Shown here piece after piece: positions 1 to 8,723 of a DNA stretch of 64,000 bases. The position numbers and the translations under genes are program-made. Below the pieces are notes generated by a model that was not told where the DNA came from, searched no databases, and saw nothing but the letters and a program-made list of their open reading frames with translations. The stretch is from Maribacter thermophilus (lineage in GTDB: Bacteria > Bacteroidota > Bacteroidia > Flavobacteriales > Flavobacteriaceae): positions 1,459,985 through 1,523,984 of the forward strand of contig NZ_LDAS01000001.1 of NCBI RefSeq assembly GCF_001020565.1. The letters run 5' to 3'. Within the stretch, counting starts at the first letter, position 1, and every line of letters begins with the position of its first letter.

Positions 1-25
1 GCAACAATATGAAAAACCGAAAACT

Positions 26-475
26 TTGAGAATTAAAACAGTATTTTTCATATCATTCTTATTTTGCTTTTTCTCTGTATTTGGACAACGGACTATAAGA
101 GGAAAAACTATCGACCAATTTTCTGAAAGTGCAATTGGAATCACAATATTCGACAAAGACACAATCAAAATCGGACAAACTGACTTGAATGGGTATTTCC
201 AAATCAAACTACCCAAAGAAACGAATAAATTGATTTTTGCTGGAGTTGGTTATGAATGGGCAGTTGTTACAGTTCCATCGGAATGTGAAAATCTAGAGAT
301 AATTTTATTTTTGGCTTCTACTTACGATTTTATGTCTCCTAGAAAAGTTGACAGACTTCGGAAAAAAGAATTTAAAAAATTAACCGAATTGCACTATAAA
401 GCTTACAAAAAAGGAATTTTTGAAACCGAAAAGCCTTGTTTTATTCGAAAGTTCGAACCGAATTGGCCAAAATAA
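26..475 (+). CDS. Secreted carboxypeptidase-regulatory-like domain protein
   Basis: A 149-residue protein with an N-terminal signal peptide (hydrophobic stretch at about residues 5-20 ending in VFGQ) and one carboxypeptidase-regulatory-like beta-sandwich: GKTIDQ near the start, then DLNGYFQIKLP, the usual pattern of Bacteroidota CarbopepD_reg domains. The C-terminal third is lysine-rich and unrelated to that fold. It is probably periplasmic or surface exposed; no enzymatic motif is visible. The start is a TTG at 26. The ATG at position 9 is in another frame and reaches a stop after six codons, so a start beyond the left edge cannot be excluded. The gene seems to be the body of a cassette: the window opens with GCAAC and the sequence GTTGCCAAC follows the stop by 15 bp. 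Confidence 0.6.
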   Translation: MRIKTVFFISFLFCFFSVFGQRTIRGKTIDQFSESAIGITIFDKDTIKIGQTDLNGYFQIKLPKETNKLIFAGVGYEWAVVTVPSECENLEIILFLASTYDFMSPRKVDRLRKKEFKKLTELHYKAYKKGIFETEKPCFIRKFEPNWPK

Positions 476-490
476 TTGAATGAAAATACT

Positions 491-914
491 GTTGCCAACA
501 AAGAACTGAGGCAAAAAACAAATAAATTCTTCCTTAATCTGAGACAATATTATTCTAGGCCCTTAGATTCAAAAATCAAATTCCCCAGGCTTTTTTATTC
601 GATTCATCTTCTATTTATCTAGGCAATACCAAAACATACGATTCATCGTACGGGCTACCCGATTTTGCAATGGCAAAGGACTGTTTAAGCAGTTTGTTGG
701 CCACCGCTCAATGCCAGTTTTGCTCTTCCCCTTGTTCACGATCCGATTATATACTTCTTTACATGTCTTATTATGTTTACAGGCATTGAAAGAGCACAGG
801 AACAATAGATTGCGAAGCTTTCTGTTACCGACCAAAAAAGTACAAATGGCAGCCAAGACAATCAAGGTACTTGGAAAGGTTATTGATAAGGCAAGGGGCA
901 TAGGGGAAGACAAT
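491..914 (-). mobile_element. Decayed IS110-family element, copy 1
   Basis: The stretch holds the 3' end of an IS110-type transposase gene read on the minus strand plus its downstream IS end. About 170 bp of it (491 to about 665) recurs at 28817-28992 in the same orientation with a few point changes and single-base indels. Similarity between the copies starts exactly at GTTGCCAAC in both places, which marks the IS end or its target. The 5' part of the transposase and the other IS end are not recognisable, so this is a fossil and not an active element. Confidence 0.65.
615..850 (-). pseudogene. IS110-family transposase C-terminal remnant, frameshifted
   Basis: Read on the minus strand, the sequence gives GNRKLRNLLFLCSFNACKHN followed by a GKSK motif, the conserved C-terminal end of IS110/IS116/IS902 transposases. 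The natural continuation, NKLLKQSFAIAKSG then PYDESYVLVLPR and a stop at 615-617, lies in a different frame. A small deletion near 713-720 (TTGAGCGGTGG where TTGATAGCGGTGG would restore the frame) explains the shift. The catalytic DEDD N-terminal domain is absent. It cannot encode a functional transposase. Confidence 0.75.
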
Positions 915-970
915 GGCTACTGAAATCAATGGAGTAGGTTGCGCCCTATCATGTTTTGCTTTTTGCTTAT

Positions 971-1072
971 CTGCCGGAACGCTACAAAACCAATAGGATC
1001 CATGCGCAAAAGTTAGGGATAAGATTTGGTTATGTTTCGGAATTTATTGATTTCATGTTACGAAACAAATAA
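971..1072 (+). pseudogene. Possible coding remnant of unknown origin
   Basis: A short open frame reads LPERYKTNRIHAQKLGIRFG followed by about 13 more residues, then TAA at 1070-1072. The composition looks like a genuine protein C-terminus, but no start and no upstream partner are visible. It lies between the IS remnant and the kinase operon, and could be the tail of a gene cut by the element. I do not recognise the family, and chance remains possible. Confidence 0.2.
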
Positions 1073-1258
1073 ATGTCCTGCCCTTGCAAATATTTATTCA
1101 AACATTACGTATATGGATTGATAGTATTCCACCACCAAGAAATTTACGCTTATATTTTCTGAAGGAGATTAAAAACCCGTATTTTGTTTTATGTCAAGCC
1201 TTTCAGCCAATAAGAAAATGAGCAAACCATCCGTATTAAATTTTTTATTATTTTGATT

Positions 1259-3511
1259 ATGCATCTCTTATGTAAAATAGCTAACATAGGGATCAATAGA
1301 ATTACGTCGATCTTTTGGAATCAAAATTCTCCTATCCAAACTTTTATTCTCATTCTTTTGCTAACCACCAGCGCAGTAAGGGCACAGAACATTAAAATAG
1401 ACAGCTTAAAGAAAGAGTTGGCATTTCATACCAAAAAAGACACTGCAAAAGTTAATTTGTTAATCGAGCTTTCTAAAAGTTATTCTACATCAGATATAAA
1501 CCGATCCAACGAAAAGGCCCAAGAAGCCTATGATTTGGCCAAAAAGCTTAATTACAAAAAGGGAACTGCAAACAGTCTACTAAGATTAAGCAATAATGCC
1601 TTAAGAAACGGTGAACGAGATAATGCCGAAAACTATACGCTTAAAGCCTTCGAAATATGTAAGGAACTTAAGGACCCGGATTGTATTTATGCTTCCTATA
1701 CATCTTTGGGGAAAATAGCATACTTAAACGGTGAATTTGATAAGGCTACCGACTTTTATAAGACAGTACTTGAACTAAGCATTAAAAATGGTGACTCATT
1801 AGTTCAAGCAAATATGTATAACCATATTGGAACCTCCAGATACAGAAAAGGAAATTTTGATGAAGCTATCGAACTGTTTAAAAAGGCTGCTGATATAAGT
1901 GAACAATTAGGTGAGGAAAAATTAAACTTGGACATTTTAAATAACATTGGTGCAATTTGCCTTAATCAAGGTAGATATACAGAAGCTCTAGCTTATTTTA
2001 ATAAATGTTTGAGCATACATATTGCAAATGATGACAAGGAAGATATTGCCGTTTCTTCTTATAACATAAGTGCGGTCTATTATGAATTGAAACAGTACGA
2101 CAAAACACTTGATCATCTAGATATTGCACTAAATATTTATAGGGAATTAGATGATAAGAAACAGATTTCCAGAACATTGATCAACAAGGGGGCGGTTTAT
2201 GCAGATTTAAAAGATTTTGAAAACGCCTTGTTGTATATGACAAAATCTATAAACCTAAGTAAAGAAATCAATGATAAAACAGAATTAAGTGGGGGTAATT
2301 TTCAACTTGGGGATTTGTACTTTTTAATGGATCAACCTAAAAATGCTTTGAAACATTATAAAGCTTGTTTAGAGATAAGTGAATCTATTGAAGATAAGAT
2401 CTATAGCTGCCATGCCCATATTGGATTGGCAAAAACTTATGTTTCGCTCAAAAATTATTCAAATGCTCTAATACACGCCGAGAACGGGAAAAAAATAGCA
2501 AATGAACTAGAACTTCTGCCTCAGCAAATATTGGTATACAAAACAATGGCAACCATATATAGCGCAAAGGGGAACTATAAAAAAGCCCTTGAAAGTCATC
2601 AGCAATTCAAATTATTGAACGACAGCCTTTTTAATAAAGAAAATATCGAAAAAATTGCCCAGTTGGAATACGAATACAAATACAAGCAGGCATTGGACTC
2701 TGCTAGTATACGCGAATTAAAACTTACCAAAACGGTAATGAGCACTTCGCAAGACCTTGCAAAGACCAAACAAAATTACCTTTGGGCCGTTATCGGCATT
2801 TTGGTTATCTCTATCCTGTCAGGTTCTTTGGTATTCTATCAAAAATACAAGAACGTTAAAGTAAAAAACCAAAATATTATTACCGAACAAAGGTTATTGC
2901 GCTCGCAGATGACGCCACATTTTATATTTAATTCGCTTTCAGTCTTGCAGGGCATGATCTTGAACAAAGAAGAGAAAAAATCAATTACCTATCTATCAAA
3001 ATTCTCTAAACTACTACGACTTGTTCTAGAAAATTCAAGGGACAAAATAGTTCCCCTCATTCAAGAATTGGATGCCATAGACAATTATATGATCTTACAA
3101 AATATGGACGCCAATTCACCTTACGACTATAGTTTGGTGGTAGACGAAAACATAAATATCAATCTCTTTTTGGTTCCTCCCATGCTCATTCAGCCCTTTA
3201 TTGAAAATGCTATAGAACATGCTTTTTCTACTAATCAAGAACATCGGGAAATAGAGGTTCACCTTAGTTTCAACAATCAAAAGTTAAGCTGTACCATAAC
3301 GGACAATGGTGTTGGAATAGATGCCATGCTCCAAAAAACAAAAACAAAAAAGAAGTCGTTGGCCACCACCATTACCAGTGAGCGGCTAAACCTTTTGGCC
3401 AAAGATTTCAACATGCCAGGATCCGTATTTGTCGAGGATAGAAAAAAATATAATGAGCAAGGAACCAAAGTTACTTTGATCATTCCCTATAAAATAATAA
3501 AGAATTCATGA
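1259..3511 (+). CDS. TPR-containing LytS-type sensor histidine kinase
   Basis: A signal sequence (about residues 25-44, ending AVRAQ) is followed by roughly ten tetratricopeptide repeats to about residue 480. Then come a coiled-coil region, one membrane segment (about 505-525, LWAVIGILVISILSG), a His_kinase domain with the phosphoacceptor His in MTPHFIFNSL (about residue 554), and a HATPase with the N box FIENAIEH and G box DNGVGID. This is the usual Bacteroidota design: periplasmic TPRs sense an unknown signal and the cytoplasmic domain phosphorylates the LytTR regulator encoded next, which overlaps by 4 bp (ATGA). I chose ATG 1259 over the TTG at 1253. The target genes cannot be read from the sequence; the lipoprotein genes just downstream are candidates. 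Confidence 0.9.
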   Translation: MHLLCKIANIGINRITSIFWNQNSPIQTFILILLLTTSAVRAQNIKIDSLKKELAFHTKKDTAKVNLLIELSKSYSTSDINRSNEKAQEAYDLAKKLNYKKGTANSLLRLSNNALRNGERDNAENYTLKAFEICKELKDPDCIYASYTSLGKIAYLNGEFDKATDFYKTVLELSIKNGDSLVQANMYNHIGTSRYRKGNFDEAIELFKKAADISEQLGEEKLNLDILNNIGAICLNQGRYTEALAYFNKCLSIHIANDDKEDIAVSSYNISAVYYELKQYDKTLDHLDIALNIYRELDDKKQISRTLINKGAVYADLKDFENALLYMTKSINLSKEINDKTELSGGNFQLGDLYFLMDQPKNALKHYKACLEISESIEDKIYSCHAHIGLAKTYVSLKNYSNALIHAENGKKIANELELLPQQILVYKTMATIYSAKGNYKKALESHQQFKLLNDSLFNKENIEKIAQLEYEYKYKQALDSASIRELKLTKTVMSTSQDLAKTKQNYLWAVIGILVISILSGSLVFYQKYKNVKVKNQNIITEQRLLRSQMTPHFIFNSLSVLQGMILNKEEKKSITYLSKFSKLLRLVLENSRDKIVPLIQELDAIDNYMILQNMDANSPYDYSLVVDENININLFLVPPMLIQPFIENAIEHAFSTNQEHREIEVHLSFNNQKLSCTITDNGVGIDAMLQKTKTKKKSLATTITSERLNLLAKDFNMPGSVFVEDRKKYNEQGTKVTLIIPYKIIKNS

Positions 3512-4245
3512 AAGCACTTATCGTTGAGGACAAAGCCTATATTAGAAAAGGTTTGATAAATATTTTGGAAACGGTTGAAACCAATATAGAAATCATAGGT
3601 GAATGTGCTACGGTCAAGGAGGCCGTTGTGGTCTCTAATGCCTGTAAACCAGAATTGATATTTCTGGATATAAATCTCACAGATGGTACTGGATTCGACT
3701 TTCTTGACCAAACCGAGCACCTTAGCTTCAAAACCATATTCATTACCGCCTATGAAGAATATGCTTTGAAGGCACTTAAGGCTGGTGCCGTAGATTATCT
3801 TTTAAAACCTGTTGACGTTGAAGAATTGGATTTGGCCTTAAAAAAGATAAAGACCTTACCTATTACCGAACAAAAAGAGCAAATAAATACGGCAAAAAAA
3901 GTTTGGTATCAAGATGATGCCACTTTGGTGCTTTCACTCAGCGACAGTTTTCAGGTCATAAACCTGCAAGAATTATTGTACTGTGAATCCGACAAGGGGT
4001 ATACGACATTCTACTTGGCCAATGATAAAAAATACGTGGCTTCCAAACCCTTAAAGGAATACGAGGAGAAACTTGAAAAAGTCAATTTCACCCGGCCCCA
4101 CCAGTCTTTCATGGTAAACTTGAAATTCATAGACAAATACGATAAGTCGGGCGTCATCTATTTAAAGAATGGTCAAAAAATCCCTGTCTCCTCCCGAAAA
4201 AAGGAAGCTTTTGTAACCACTTTTTTGAATTACAATAGTCATTGA
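3508..4245 (+). CDS. LytTR-family response regulator
   Basis: A 245-residue two-domain regulator. The N-terminal receiver has acidic residues at VEDK, the phosphoacceptor Asp54 in IFLDINL, a Thr/Tyr switch in ITAYEEY and the conserved Lys in LLKP. The C-terminal LytTR DNA-binding domain (about residues 140-242) shows the typical LLYCESDKGYTTFY and FTRPHQSFMVNL patterns and ends IPVSSRKK. Its start overlaps the kinase stop by 4 bp, so the two proteins form a translationally coupled pair. LytTR proteins bind pairs of short direct repeats upstream of their targets; I could not identify such a site with confidence here. Confidence 0.92.
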   Translation: MKALIVEDKAYIRKGLINILETVETNIEIIGECATVKEAVVVSNACKPELIFLDINLTDGTGFDFLDQTEHLSFKTIFITAYEEYALKALKAGAVDYLLKPVDVEELDLALKKIKTLPITEQKEQINTAKKVWYQDDATLVLSLSDSFQVINLQELLYCESDKGYTTFYLANDKKYVASKPLKEYEEKLEKVNFTRPHQSFMVNLKFIDKYDKSGVIYLKNGQKIPVSSRKKEAFVTTFLNYNSH

Positions 4246-4476
4246 GAACTATTGTCCCAATGATCAATATCACCGGAAATAGCTATCTCTCCAAAAACGC
4301 ATATTTCCTTACTTCGCACGAATAATGATTCCCAGCTCACGAAAATAGATTGGCTATTTCATAGGAAATGCCACTGCCCCATCTTTACCCTGACCAAACC
4401 ATTTCTTACTTAAGCCCGCTTCGAAAATCACACTTTTCCAATGGTGCTTATCAAGAAATATTAATATCAAATATTA

Positions 4477-4686
4477 ATGGAAAACATCAAATCCAAACTA
4501 GGCCAAGGAGGCCTTGTGTTTGCAGCTATGGGCCTAATTTCTGCCCTTTTGTCAATTTTTAATTACAACATCAGATTACTTGCTTGGATAGATGGCTGGG
4601 GCAGTACCATGGGATGGGTGCTCAGGGCGGTATTGATTCTAGCAGGTGGCGCGCTGTTTTTCCTATTTGGAAGAGCAGAAGAGTAA
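4477..4686 (+). CDS. Small two-helix membrane protein
   Basis: A 69-residue protein with two hydrophobic segments (about 11-29 and 45-64) separated by a short charged loop, ending FGRAEE. It is preceded by the AT-rich leader ATATTAATATCAAATATTA and followed after 29 bp by a lipoprotein gene on the same strand. Its function is unknown; small inner-membrane proteins of this kind are common in Flavobacteriaceae. The reading frame and A-rich leader support a real gene. The other reading frame crossing its 3' half (from 4584) is a shadow that belongs to the next gene upstream of its real start. Confidence 0.6.
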   Translation: MENIKSKLGQGGLVFAAMGLISALLSIFNYNIRLLAWIDGWGSTMGWVLRAVLILAGGALFFLFGRAEE

Positions 4687-4715
4687 TAGTCAATCAACAT
4701 AAAAAAAGCATAAAA

Positions 4716-5276
4716 ATGAAAATACAGTTGATAATTTTAATGATAGCGATAACACTGGTTTCCTGTGGAGGAGACACGACAAAACTACCTGCCAACGCCG
4801 ATGGCTTTGCAGGCATTGAGAAAGAACTGAAAAGTGAATTTGGGGATAGTGCTTACTATACCGAATTGACCATCATATACAATGAATCGATCGGTAATAG
4901 CATTTCGACCACGGTAACCGATGCCCCTGAATCTTTAAAAATGGGGCAATGGACCTACTCGTTGGGCAACTGGAACCAAACTTCTGAAGTAACCTTGGAA
5001 ATACCAGAGGGTACCAAGGCGGCCGATTTTATGTTTCAATTGGGTGAAAAAATCAGTCTTGTGAAATTAGGAGAACTCGTTGAAAAATCGAGTGAGCAAT
5101 TAAAGGCCAAGAAAGACATCGAGAACCCCCGACTTGAAATGGCTTTTGTCAAATACCCAAAGAACGGTGATGTGAGTGATGCCCAATACATCGTAAAACT
5201 GCAGCCTGAAAATGGGGGGACTTCTTTTACTTTTTCATACAAAATGGACGGTTCATTAATTGAAATGGACTACTAA
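4716..5276 (+). CDS. Predicted lipoprotein
   Basis: A 186-residue protein starting MKIQLIILMIAITLVSCGGD, a clear type II signal peptide with lipobox LVSC, so the mature protein begins at Cys17 and is membrane anchored. The remainder is soluble, mixed alpha/beta and rich in Glu and Lys, with no motif I recognise. An open frame extends upstream to 4584, but that part overlaps the previous gene and lacks a signal. The ATG at 4716 has an A-rich leader and gives a perfect lipoprotein N-terminus. It may be co-transcribed with the small membrane protein before it. Confidence 0.75.
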   Translation: MKIQLIILMIAITLVSCGGDTTKLPANADGFAGIEKELKSEFGDSAYYTELTIIYNESIGNSISTTVTDAPESLKMGQWTYSLGNWNQTSEVTLEIPEGTKAADFMFQLGEKISLVKLGELVEKSSEQLKAKKDIENPRLEMAFVKYPKNGDVSDAQYIVKLQPENGGTSFTFSYKMDGSLIEMDY

Positions 5277-5322
5277 AATTCCGAACCTATTCCTCAATTA
5301 AATTAATTTAACCAAAACAATC

Positions 5323-7014
5323 ATGAACAATAAACTTAAAACTATTTACTTGGCCGTAAGTGTACTTTTTCTATGTGTTGCCTGCAACAATGATGATGAT
5401 GGAGCTGTAACCGTAACACTGTCAGATTTAGAGGTAACCCTAGATGAAAATCCCCAAGAAGGTGATCCCGTGGGCACCGTACAAACCGATGTTTCCACCA
5501 CAAATTTTAATATCGTCTCACAAGCACCTGCGGGAGCTTTGAATATTGACGGTTCTACTGGTGAACTTACTGTAGCCAATGCGACCTTATTCGATTTCGA
5601 GACTCATCCTACGATTACGGCAACCGTTACCGCGGACAATGCTGAAAATTCGGCAAGCATTACCATAAACCTGAATAATGTGAATGAGGTTTCCGGTCAG
5701 AATTTAGAGGTGACCATAGATGAAAATCCTGCCGAAGGGCAAGTTATAGGCAGTCTACAGACCATTGGAAATGCTTCGGGCTTTGCCATTACGTCCCAGA
5801 CACCGAGCGGCGCTATGGGTATTGATTTCAATTCGGGCGAACTTACCGTATTGGATGCTTCGCTATTCGACTTTGAAACCAATCCTATACTGACAGCGAC
5901 CGTTTCTATTGAAGATGCAGACAATCCGGTAACCGTAACCGTGAACCTTAATGATATTCTTGAAATAACCGTTCAGGATTTTATTGTTACGGTTGATGAA
6001 AATCCAACGGACGGACAGGTTTTAGGAACGGTACAGGCCAACAGCAATAGTACTTTAGCGTTTTCATTTACCTCGCAATCACCCATGGGCGCCATGGCCA
6101 TTGATGCCGCTACAGGAGAATTAACGGTAATTGACCCCAACCTATTCGATTTTGAGGCCAACCCCGTGATTACAGCTGAGATTTCAGTGACAGATGGTGC
6201 GGAAACAGCTACGGCCACGGCCACCATCAATCTAAACGATGTAGACGAAGTATCTGCCACAAATACGGATTTGACCATTGATGAAAACCCTTCCAATGGC
6301 GATGTTGTGGGAACCATACAGGCCAGTGGCTCAAATCTAACCTATACCATTACGTTCCAAAATCCGGCTGGTGCATTTGCGATAGATCAGAATACAGGTG
6401 AATTGTCCGTAGCGGATGAAACCCTTTTCGATTTTGAAACCAACCCCAATATGTTGGCCACCATTTCGGTAAGCAATGGTACCGAAACAGTTTCTGCCAA
6501 TGCGTTCGTAGAACTTAATGACTTGAACGAGATTGGGGAATTCAAGTATGGTGGTGTTATTTTTTGGATAGACCCTGCAAGTAACAATAGTGAAGGCTTG
6601 GTTTGTGCAATTTCAGGTCTAACCGTTAACGCCTGGGGTTGTTCAGGTATACTAACAGGGGCTTCTGGAAGCGGTATCGGAACAGGAGAAACCAATTCTG
6701 AGGCAATTATTGCCGCAGGTTGTATTCCATCTGCCGCATTAACTATTTCCAATTTGGATTGGAATGGTTATGATGATTGGTTTTTACCAAGTGTGGATGA
6801 ATTCAATGAAATAGCGATAAACTACGACGATTACATTGCACCAACGATACTCGCCAATGGAGGAAGCGCCCTTTTTAGTACAGTATGGACTTCTACAGAA
6901 GTTAATGCAAATGATGCTTATATAGCTTTTTTAGGGGGTAGTGCTCCCATAGCCCTTCCTAAAAATACTGCAAATTTCACGGTATTGCCAATCCGGTCTT
7001 TTACAGACTTTTAA
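5323..7014 (+). CDS. Surface lipoprotein with four cadherin-like repeats and a DUF1566-like C-terminus
   Basis: The start gives a lipobox (LFLCVACNNDDDG), with acidic residues after the Cys as expected for surface-exposed lipoproteins in this phylum. Four repeats of about 95 residues follow, each opening with a version of DENPxxGxxxGTxQ and containing a GELTV and a LFDFEtnP block (about residues 25-405). This is the cadherin-like fold common in Bacteroidota adhesins. The last 150 residues (YGGVIFWIDP, DWFLPSVDEF, VWTSTE, PIRSF) match the DUF1566/FGE-like C-type-lectin-related domain. It probably has a binding role at the cell surface. A strong hairpin terminator lies 13 bp after the stop. Confidence 0.8.
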   Translation: MNNKLKTIYLAVSVLFLCVACNNDDDGAVTVTLSDLEVTLDENPQEGDPVGTVQTDVSTTNFNIVSQAPAGALNIDGSTGELTVANATLFDFETHPTITATVTADNAENSASITINLNNVNEVSGQNLEVTIDENPAEGQVIGSLQTIGNASGFAITSQTPSGAMGIDFNSGELTVLDASLFDFETNPILTATVSIEDADNPVTVTVNLNDILEITVQDFIVTVDENPTDGQVLGTVQANSNSTLAFSFTSQSPMGAMAIDAATGELTVIDPNLFDFEANPVITAEISVTDGAETATATATINLNDVDEVSATNTDLTIDENPSNGDVVGTIQASGSNLTYTITFQNPAGAFAIDQNTGELSVADETLFDFETNPNMLATISVSNGTETVSANAFVELNDLNEIGEFKYGGVIFWIDPASNNSEGLVCAISGLTVNAWGCSGILTGASGSGIGTGETNSEAIIAAGCIPSAALTISNLDWNGYDDWFLPSVDEFNEIAINYDDYIAPTILANGGSALFSTVWTSTEVNANDAYIAFLGGSAPIALPKNTANFTVLPIRSFTDF

Positions 7015-7027
7015 AAACAAACTACCG

Positions 7028-7058
7028 CCACAGATGGTCAAAACCATCTGTGGTTTTT
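7028..7058 (+). terminator. Rho-independent terminator
   Basis: A perfect 11-bp stem CCACAGATGGT / ACCATCTGTGG with loop CAAA is followed by TTTTT. It ends transcription of the cadherin-like lipoprotein gene. It also shows that the next gene starts at ATG 7085 and not at the upstream in-frame codon at 7034, which lies inside the hairpin. Confidence 0.9.
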
Positions 7059-7084
7059 CATTTATATCCAAAATCATACAACCA

Positions 7085-7471
7085 ATGGAGAATTTAATTC
7101 AAATAAAACAACCATACAATTCTTTAGATAAACTCTGTGAAGTCTTAAAAAAAGAATCCGGTTTTGAGTGTTCAAAAGAATATGATGTTTGGGAACATCG
7201 CACGGACACCAGCGGACAAATGGCACCATGTATTGTACTTAAAAAAAGTGGCATGCACGCCGTTAAGTTACTTTTTGTGAATGAAAACACGGTGAAAGTA
7301 AACCATATCATTCCCAATAAACTAATGCATGCCTATTTCGGAAAAAGTGTAAAGGCTCGCAAAAGCATCTTAGAAGTGATTACTGGAGCCATAAAACAGG
7401 CCGTCTTGGTAAAATCGCAACAGCAAGCCTTTGAGGAATTGGAGGGCAAAATTAAAAGTTTAGCGGCCTAA
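7085..7471 (+). CDS. Hypothetical protein, 128 residues
   Basis: A soluble protein with no signal peptide and no membrane segment. It has an alpha/beta N-terminal part with repeated basic and hydrophobic strands (CIVLKKSGMHAVKLLFVNEN) and a helical C-terminus rich in Gln, Lys and Glu. I do not recognise the family. It opens the 12-gene run that ends with the LemA cluster and sits 36 bp before the next gene. The compact fold could be a small chaperone or adaptor for its neighbours, but this is only an inference from context. Confidence 0.6.
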   Translation: MENLIQIKQPYNSLDKLCEVLKKESGFECSKEYDVWEHRTDTSGQMAPCIVLKKSGMHAVKLLFVNENTVKVNHIIPNKLMHAYFGKSVKARKSILEVITGAIKQAVLVKSQQQAFEELEGKIKSLAA

Positions 7472-7507
7472 AATTAATAATGTAATCCAATTAATTACAT
7501 AACAATA

Positions 7508-8713
7508 ATGGATAAAAACAACAAGTATTTTCCACCAATACATCCTAAAAAATCATCGACAAGACAGGATGAAAAATGGGACGAGGCAGTAGCTCTTTTT
7601 AACAGTAAACAATATAACGAGGTAGTGCCTACCCTATTGGATTATGTCGGGAATCATCTTTCCGGCAAAAAAAAAGGTGACACCTACGAAATACCCCATG
7701 GGTCGGTAGTGGTATCCATTACCCAAACAACTGATGAACTGTTGATCAAATGTCCTTTTTTGAACATAAAAAATGCCAAAAAAGTACCCATGATGCGAAA
7801 ATTGGCAGAACTCAGAATGTATCCGCTCAATTTGACCAATATAGTCTTGGATAATCATTTGGTGTATTTTTCTTTTTCATGTCCAATAAGTCTTTGTGAA
7901 CCGTACAAAATCTATGGGGTGCTTCGGGAAATATGCTATTACGCAGATAGCTATGACGACGAGTTTATAGAAAAATTTGGTGCAGCCCACATACAAGAGC
8001 CTAAAACAACCCCTTTTCCAGAAAACAGCAAACAGGAAGCTTACGATAATTATCTAAAAATTTTGGCGGATGACCTTCAACGATTTGACCGGTACATGGA
8101 AAAACGGCATGGAAACAATGCATGGTACAGCTTGAACATCACCTTAAAAAAGATAGAGTTTCATGCAGAGCCCCAAGGATATGTACGTACCCTATTGGAA
8201 AAGGCGATAGACGGACTTTTTGATGGTAGGCTACCATTTCATGACCGATTGCTGAATGGAAAATCGGCCTTGGAAAAATTGAAAGAACTCCCTAAGGAGC
8301 AATTCATGGCCGACCTCTATCAGACAGAAACCTTTATTCCCTATAAATACAGCGGAAAAAAGGAAAACATCAGAGAAAATTGGCAAGAAAATTATGAAGA
8401 AGCGCAGGAAATGATCGCCAACTCCAGATTCGAGGATGCTTCCATTCTTATACAGTCCTGTTTTTACAACATGTTCTTTTACAATTTGGTGAACGAAGAA
8501 ATTAGCAAACCCATCACCGACGCCCTATCACAAGCCAGTGATTTGCCATGGAGCCAAGCGGCTCCCATCCTTTTAAAGGGCATGCAAGCCATCATGGAAG
8601 ATACGTTTATGGATGCCGATTACGGTATGGACCTTACAAAACTTATGGGCGAACAAATGCAGCAATCCATGGCGGCCATGCAAAAGATGATGGCAAACTT
8701 TAAAACCAATTAA
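7508..8713 (+). CDS. Hypothetical protein with a possible YbjN/CesT-like domain
   Basis: A 401-residue cytoplasmic protein with no signal peptide. After a short proline/lysine N-terminus comes a helix (about 22-50) and then a strand-rich region (about 55-130: VVVSITQTTDELLIKCPFL, LVYFSFSCPISL) resembling the YbjN/type III secretion chaperone-like fold. The C-terminal half is helical and ends in a Met/Gln-rich tail (QMQQSMAAMQKMMANF). The assignment is tentative. It is followed after 10 bp by a protease whose own C-terminal domain has a similar pattern (LSYRIHISDLY), so the two proteins may act together. Confidence 0.55.
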   Translation: MDKNNKYFPPIHPKKSSTRQDEKWDEAVALFNSKQYNEVVPTLLDYVGNHLSGKKKGDTYEIPHGSVVVSITQTTDELLIKCPFLNIKNAKKVPMMRKLAELRMYPLNLTNIVLDNHLVYFSFSCPISLCEPYKIYGVLREICYYADSYDDEFIEKFGAAHIQEPKTTPFPENSKQEAYDNYLKILADDLQRFDRYMEKRHGNNAWYSLNITLKKIEFHAEPQGYVRTLLEKAIDGLFDGRLPFHDRLLNGKSALEKLKELPKEQFMADLYQTETFIPYKYSGKKENIRENWQENYEEAQEMIANSRFEDASILIQSCFYNMFFYNLVNEEISKPITDALSQASDLPWSQAAPILLKGMQAIMEDTFMDADYGMDLTKLMGEQMQQSMAAMQKMMANFKTN

Positions 8714-8723
8714 GCAAGGAATC

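Noticed and set aside
711-923. 70-codon frame on the + strand over the IS remnant
   Set aside because: The minus strand reads as an IS110 transposase C-terminus, so this is its shadow.
5400-6500. The four-fold repeat as a DNA repeat or CRISPR-like array
   Set aside because: The periodicity of about 290 bp comes from protein repeats (cadherin-like domains) in frame; DNA identity is low and there are no constant short direct repeats with unique spacers.
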